DNA from: JACMLD01 sp040007355
GTDB lineage: Bacteria > Bacteroidota > Bacteroidia > Chitinophagales > Chitinophagaceae
DNA: 46,025 nt
Direction: 5' to 3'
Assembly: GCA_040007355.1 (NCBI GenBank)
Contig: JBDTVE010000174.1
Location: 1 to 46,025 of the forward strand
Both the position numbers and the translations under genes were made by a program. Of this stretch, positions 42,521 to 46,025 are shown piece after piece. The notes under the pieces are model-generated. The model worked only from the letters and a program-made list of their open reading frames with translations, searched no databases and was not told the origin of the DNA. Positions within the stretch are counted from its first letter, which is position 1; each line of letters begins with the position of its first letter.

Positions 42521-42545
42521 AAAAAGTCGCCACGGGCGACTTTTT
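42521..42545 (+). terminator. Intrinsic terminator after tRNA-Met
   Basis: A perfect stem AAAAAGTCGCC/GGCGACTTTTT with an ACG loop, ending in five T, 14 bases after the encoded CCA. Confidence 0.9.
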
Positions 42546-42973
42546 CATTTTCTTCATCTATTCACCCGCCTCTTGCCCGGCAGGTTAGGAGTCCGGTTGT
42601 GCAAACTGACTCATGATATTAAAATAGGACAATGGGTCAGACAGGGCAACGTGGAATCGCTTGTTAAAAGGGTGTTCCTGATTTTTTTATTTTGAAGATT
42701 CCAACCCGCTTCCGCTAAATTTGCCAGCGAAAGAAATAGATGCTCCGGGCTGGGGCTGCATTCAGTTTTGGGGTAATAGTATTGTGAGTGCGAATTACTT
42801 AGAGAAGCCTGGCCAAAATTATCATGCCGGGTAAACCGATTTCGGGGAGTAGCTGGTTCTTTATCGCCGTTTTAACCCTGCTGCATCCCCGATAAGCGCG
42901 TTTCGGTTTTAAAAGGGTTTAGTTTTTTACAAGATTTAACATTTTTCAATCTATCATTATTTACAAGCAAGGT

Positions 42974-42981
42974 TACATTTG
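42974..42981 (+). promoter_or_regulatory. -7 box of the beta-barrel protein promoter
   Basis: TACATTTG matches TAnnTTTG and ends 17 bases before the ATG at 42999. No clear -33 TTTG. Confidence 0.45.
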
Positions 42982-42998
42982 CTGTTCACAACTGTATT

Positions 42999-43754
42999 AT
43001 GAAACAAATTGCGTTATTGTTTACCACTGTTTTATTGATTGCGGCAAATGCTTCTGCACAAACACCGGCAAAAACAGATTCCACCAAAAAGAAAAAAGAC
43101 TGGAGCAAAGTACATCTGAATAGCAGGGCCAATGACCATTTTATGGTTCAACTGGGTTATGATGGCTGGGCGCCATTGCCCGATTCCATCAAGACCAAGG
43201 GGTTTTCGCACAGCGTAAATGTTTATGTAATGCTGGATTTCCCGTTTAAAACCGACCCCCGTTTCAGCGTAGGCCTGGGTTTGGGGGTGAGCGGCAGCAG
43301 TATCAAATTCAAAAATCAACAACCCAATATAATTGCCTTGAGCAATACCCTGCCGTTTACTGATTATTCCGGTGTTAACTCGGCCAATCATTTTAAGAAA
43401 TACAAACTGGCCACCACCTACCTGGAAGCGCCCATTGAACTGCGTTTTGTGGGCGATCCCGAAAACAGCGACCGGAGCTGGAAAGTCGCCCTGGGCGTTA
43501 AAGTGGGCATGCTTTTAAACGTGCATACCCGGGGCAAGACCCTGATCAATGCCACCGGTGGTACCATCAATAATTATACGGAAAAGGAAAGCTCCAAAAA
43601 CTTTTTTAACGGCACCCGGCTGGCCGGCACCGCACGTGTTGGTTTTGGGCATATCAGTCTGTTTGGACAATACCAGGTTACCGGGCTGCTGAAAGACGGT
43701 CGCGGACCATCGCTTCACCCTTATAGTATTGGTATTACGTTTAGTGGTTTATAA
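42999..43754 (+). CDS. Outer-membrane beta-barrel protein
   Basis: A 251-residue exported protein with a signal peptide (cleavage near ASAQT, residue 21). A lysine-rich linker (TDSTKKKKDWSKV) is followed by strand-rich sequence with pairs such as FSVGLGLGVSGSSIKF, WKVALGVKVGMLLNV and HISLFGQYQVTGLL, ending in YSIGITFSGL. This fits the Bacteroidota OMP_b-brl families of eight- to ten-stranded barrels. No ligand or function can be assigned. It appears monocistronic: a promoter box lies 17 bases upstream and hflX begins some 280 bases downstream. Confidence 0.83.
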   Translation: MKQIALLFTTVLLIAANASAQTPAKTDSTKKKKDWSKVHLNSRANDHFMVQLGYDGWAPLPDSIKTKGFSHSVNVYVMLDFPFKTDPRFSVGLGLGVSGSSIKFKNQQPNIIALSNTLPFTDYSGVNSANHFKKYKLATTYLEAPIELRFVGDPENSDRSWKVALGVKVGMLLNVHTRGKTLINATGGTINNYTEKESSKNFFNGTRLAGTARVGFGHISLFGQYQVTGLLKDGRGPSLHPYSIGITFSGL

Positions 43755-43999
43755 AGCTGGGCTGGCATCTTGTTGTGATCGGTTCTTATTTCCATGCGTT
43801 TTCTATTGCCCGGCCTTTCCTTTCAACTCTTTTCCGCAGTTTCTGGCAGCAGGCTGTCTGTTTTATATCAGGTCAGCAAGGCCGCCGAGGTGCTGATTCT
43901 ATAGCGCATGCACGCCCGCAAAACCCATCTATACAAACTCCAAACAAGCGCCGGCGCCGCGATCCATTTTTTTGAATGCGCCAACTGCTTCCAACCTGT

Positions 44000-44007
44000 T
44001 ACCTTTG
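44000..44007 (+). promoter_or_regulatory. -7 box of the hflX promoter, inside the longest open frame
   Basis: TACCTTTG matches TAnnTTTG. A TTTG occurs at 43971-43974, but the 25-base spacer is longer than canonical. The box lies inside the longest in-frame ORF and therefore argues for a start downstream of about 44012. Confidence 0.45.
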
Positions 44008-44030
44008 CTCTCCTAAAATTGATAAGTACT

Positions 44031-45221
44031 GTGCTTGATAAAAAAAATATTATACAAAACGAAGTGCGGACGGTGCTGGTGGGCGTGGTGAACAAGGACC
44101 AGGCGGAGCAACAGGCGCACGAATACCTGGATGAGCTAGCTTTCCTGGCGGAAACCGCCGGGGCGCTGGCCGTAAAGCGGTTTACCCAGAAACTGGTGCA
44201 GCCCGACAGTCGAACTTTTGTGGGCAAGGGAAAGCTGGAAGAGATAAGAAAATATATTGAGAGCCGGAATATTCAACTGGTTATTTTCGACGATGAACTC
44301 AGTGGTTCGCAGATCCTGAATATTGAAAAAGCGTTGGAAACGGTGACCATCGACCGGTCTGACCTGATACTGGACATCTTTGCGCGCCGGGCCAAAACTG
44401 CGCAGGCAAAAACACAGGTGGAGCTGGCGCAATACCAATACCTGCTGCCGCGGTTAAAAGGCATGTGGAAACACCTGGAACGTCAGGGAGGGGGTATCGG
44501 GAGTCGCGGACCCGGTGAAACCGAGATTGAGACGGACCGTCGTATTGTAAAAGACAAGATCAGCCTGCTGCGCAAACGGCTGGCCGAAATAGACAAACAG
44601 TCTTTTACCCAGCGCAAAGACCGGGGAGAGTTCATCCGCGTGGCCCTGGTGGGTTATACCAATGTGGGCAAGAGTACCATCATGAATTTATTAAGCAAGA
44701 GCGATGTGTTTGCGGAGAATAAATTATTTGCCACCCTGGATACCACCACCCGTAAAGTGGTGTTTGAAAACACCCCTTTTTTATTAAGTGATACCGTTGG
44801 TTTTATCCGCAAGTTGCCCCACCACCTGGTGGAAAGTTTTAAAAGCACGCTGGACGAGGTAAGGGAATCCGATATCCTTTTGCACGTGGTGGACATGAGC
44901 CATGCACAGCACGAGGATCATATTGCGGTAGTGAACAAGACCCTGCAGGATCTGAAAGCGCAGGACAAACCGGTGGTAACCATTTTTAACAAGATGGATC
45001 TGTTTGAAAAAAATCATTTTGACCCCTGGCTGGAAGAGGAAGTAAAGAACCAGATACTGGAAGAGCTGAAGCAGCGCTGGGAAACCGAATTGCAGGGGAA
45101 CTGTGTGTTTATTTCGGCCATTGAAAGAAAAAACCTGGAGACCCTGCGCGCTACCATTCTCCATAAGGTGAGGGTGCAGTACCAGGTGCGGTATCCTTAT
45201 AAATCAGAATACCTGTATTGA
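44031..45221 (+). CDS. hflX: Ribosome-associated GTPase HflX
   Basis: A GTPase that binds and splits stalled or hibernating 70S ribosomes. The N-terminal HflX domain starts at RTVLVGVVNKDQ and contains SRTFVGKGKLEEI and LVIFDDELSGSQ. The linker holds the signature GGGIGSRGPGETEIETDRR. The G domain has G1 GYTNVGKST (about 208-216), G3 DTVGF and G4 NKMD, followed by a short C-terminal domain. The frame is open back to 43908, but that part reads as noise and includes the promoter box at 44000-44007, so I prefer the GTG at 44031 (396 residues; a TTG at 44019 is an alternative). Its stop overlaps the start of the Rieske gene. Confidence 0.93.
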   Translation: MLDKKNIIQNEVRTVLVGVVNKDQAEQQAHEYLDELAFLAETAGALAVKRFTQKLVQPDSRTFVGKGKLEEIRKYIESRNIQLVIFDDELSGSQILNIEKALETVTIDRSDLILDIFARRAKTAQAKTQVELAQYQYLLPRLKGMWKHLERQGGGIGSRGPGETEIETDRRIVKDKISLLRKRLAEIDKQSFTQRKDRGEFIRVALVGYTNVGKSTIMNLLSKSDVFAENKLFATLDTTTRKVVFENTPFLLSDTVGFIRKLPHHLVESFKSTLDEVRESDILLHVVDMSHAQHEDHIAVVNKTLQDLKAQDKPVVTIFNKMDLFEKNHFDPWLEEEVKNQILEELKQRWETELQGNCVFISAIERKNLETLRATILHKVRVQYQVRYPYKSEYLY

Positions 45222-45556
45222 TGCCGCTAACGGGTCTATACAACTGGCATAAGATTGCCGGCTCGGAAGAGGAGCTGGCCTTTGCACCCAACCAGATTGC
45301 CGTTGCCAGCATCCACGATAAAAAAATCTGTATCGGCAGGCATAATAACCATTTATATGCATTTGCCTATGGATGTCCGCATGCCGGTGGCATACTGGCC
45401 GACGGCTATATGGATGCGCTGGGGAATATTGTCTGTCCCGTACACGCCTATAAATTCAGTCTGCAGAACGGCCGCAACAGCAGCGGGGAGGGCTATTACC
45501 TTAGGCATTGGCCGGTGGAAAGAAGGGTTGATGGCATTTATGTAGGATTATTTTGA
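45221..45556 (+). CDS. Rieske [2Fe-2S] ferredoxin-like protein
   Basis: A 111-residue soluble protein consisting of one Rieske domain. The cluster ligands are Cys52 and His54 in CPHAGG and Cys72 and His75 in CPVHAYKF, with the usual 17-residue spacing. It resembles NirD-like and dioxygenase ferredoxin-type small Rieske proteins. The ATG overlaps the hflX stop (TGATG), so translation is coupled to hflX, although no functional link is known. No oxygenase or reductase partner gene is adjacent. Its last 19 bases overlap the 3' end of the broken aldo/keto reductase on the other strand. Confidence 0.92.
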   Translation: MPLTGLYNWHKIAGSEEELAFAPNQIAVASIHDKKICIGRHNNHLYAFAYGCPHAGGILADGYMDALGNIVCPVHAYKFSLQNGRNSSGEGYYLRHWPVERRVDGIYVGLF

Positions 45557-45819
45557 GGTTTCTGATTTTGTAATCTTGGGATTACTGTTGTCCAGAGAAT
45601 TTTTCTTACCAACGTTTCGCGGTCTGCGCCGTAGTAGTCGGCGGTATCCAGGAAATTAACGCCTTTTCTAACCGCGGTTTGTAGTATCTCCAGTGCTTCG
45701 GGGCGATTGGGTGGTTCGCCATAGATGCCGGGACCGGTGAGGCGCATGGTGCCATAGCCCAGGCGGTTTACTATTAGCGGATGGGGGCTATTGGCTGCGA
45801 TGGTAATGGTGCCGGGCAA
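45538..45819 (-). pseudogene. Aldo/keto reductase, N-terminal fragment
   Basis: About 75 residues match the beginning of an aldo/keto reductase: RLGYGTMRLTGPGIYGEP, then EALEILQTAVRKGVNFLDTADYYG with the catalytic Asp and Tyr region. The similarity ends after ETLVRKIL, followed by about 20 unrelated residues and a stop inside the Rieske gene's 3' end. The remaining three quarters of the barrel, including the catalytic Lys and His, are absent. The frame also lacks a normal start; only a TTG is available. It is best read as the stump of a deleted gene. Confidence 0.82.
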
Positions 45820-45924
45820 GCTCCTGGAAAATACTTCTATTAAATATTAAAACCAGAGAAATACCCCGATGGGGCCTGATTATTGGTATTTAAACGGGTG
45901 AGCAGGAATAAAATGGAAAAGGGC

Positions 45925-45954
45925 TTTGCCGGAAAGCAAAAATCCTTATTTTTG
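45925..45954 (+). promoter_or_regulatory. Promoter of tRNA-Asn
   Basis: TTTG (45925-45928) and TATTTTTG (45947-45954) are separated by 18 bases, close to the Bacteroidota -33/-7 consensus. The tRNA 5' end follows 18 bases later. Confidence 0.65.
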
Positions 45955-45972
45955 CCACCCCTCAGGGGAAAC

Positions 45973-46025
45973 TCCTCCTTAGCTCAGTTGGTTAGAGCAT
46001 CTGACTGTTAATCAGAGGGTCTCTG
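45973..46025 (+). tRNA. tRNA-Asn (GTT anticodon), truncated by window end
   Basis: The acceptor 5' strand TCCTCCT, the D arm with AGTTGGTTA loop and the anticodon arm TCTGA-CTGTTAA-TCAGA (anticodon GTT) are complete. The sequence stops in the T arm, so the 3' half cannot be checked. Confidence 0.9.

Larger units (their letters stand above)
42508..42998. other. 490-base intergenic region between tRNA-Met and a beta-barrel gene
   Basis: It holds the tRNA terminator (42521-42545) at its left end and the promoter box of the beta-barrel gene (42974-42981) at its right end. In between I see no ORF with coding features, no clear hairpin and no recognisable gene remnant. Confidence 0.5.

Noticed and set aside
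43908..44030. N-terminal extension of HflX by 41 residues
   Set aside because: It is outside the HflX domain, has no family similarity and includes a TACCTTTG box; the GTG at 44031 is more plausible.
1..46025. Search for CRISPR arrays, IS elements, att sites and integrases
   Set aside because: No regularly spaced repeats, transposase or integrase motifs, or flanking direct repeats were seen; the partial tRNA-Asn at the right end could be an integration site, but nothing in the window supports it.

Overview
The window looks like a chromosomal segment of a Bacteroidota bacterium, most likely from the Chitinophagaceae or a close relative. The signs are promoters of the Bacteroidota type (TAnnTTTG near -7, sometimes with TTTG near -33) a few bases before many start codons, no consistent Shine-Dalgarno sequences, an ECF sigma/anti-sigma/outer-membrane operon, a futalosine-pathway menaquinone gene (mqnC), a long-form IspG of 669 residues and a fused alpha-beta 2-oxoacid dehydrogenase E1. 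I see no integrase, transposase, phage structural gene, CRISPR array or rRNA.

Layout. 1-1752: SulP anion transporter with a beta carbonic anhydrase that runs off the left edge. 2.3-9.7 kb: acetyl-CoA synthetase, PlsC-like acyltransferase, L,D-transpeptidase, and an operon of ECF sigma factor, anti-sigma factor with a duplicated N-terminal unit, and beta-barrel protein. 9.9-15 kb: Kbl, RidA, an odd 3-hydroxyacyl-CoA dehydrogenase-like protein, TsaB, an ArsR regulator and a metallo-beta-lactamase/rhodanese protein. 15-22 kb (minus strand): LpxL-type acyltransferase, NadB, a lipoprotein, aldose epimerase and IspG. 22-31 kb: a secreted TIM-barrel isomerase-like protein, then a minus-strand operon of two M16 peptidase-like proteins around a TMEM175 channel, a holin-like membrane protein and the E1 enzyme, then a PDZ aspartyl protease. 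31-37 kb: MqnC and a 1594-residue hybrid histidine kinase. 43-46 kb: beta-barrel protein, HflX, a Rieske protein, a broken aldo/keto reductase and tRNA-Asn.

The unusual part is 37.0-42.3 kb. Among a few intact genes (small membrane protein, secreted protein, GDSL hydrolase, PhyH dioxygenase) lie gene remnants in which the N-terminal part of one gene is joined to the C-terminal part of another on the same strand: MFS transporter to trehalase, GMC oxidoreductase to a fibronectin-III-like enzyme tail, and ECF sigma factor to a glycoamylase-domain protein. The last is still an open 277-codon frame. A response-regulator remnant with an internal deletion lies among them. I read this as a former sugar/glycan-utilisation region eroded by large deletions with end points inside genes. 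Most of the rest is ordinary core metabolism and envelope biology. I did not find a convincing new defence or mobile system. The best leads are the chimeric remnants, the duplicated anti-sigma domain, the M16-TMEM175-M16 operon and an exchanged T-loop pair in tRNA-Met.
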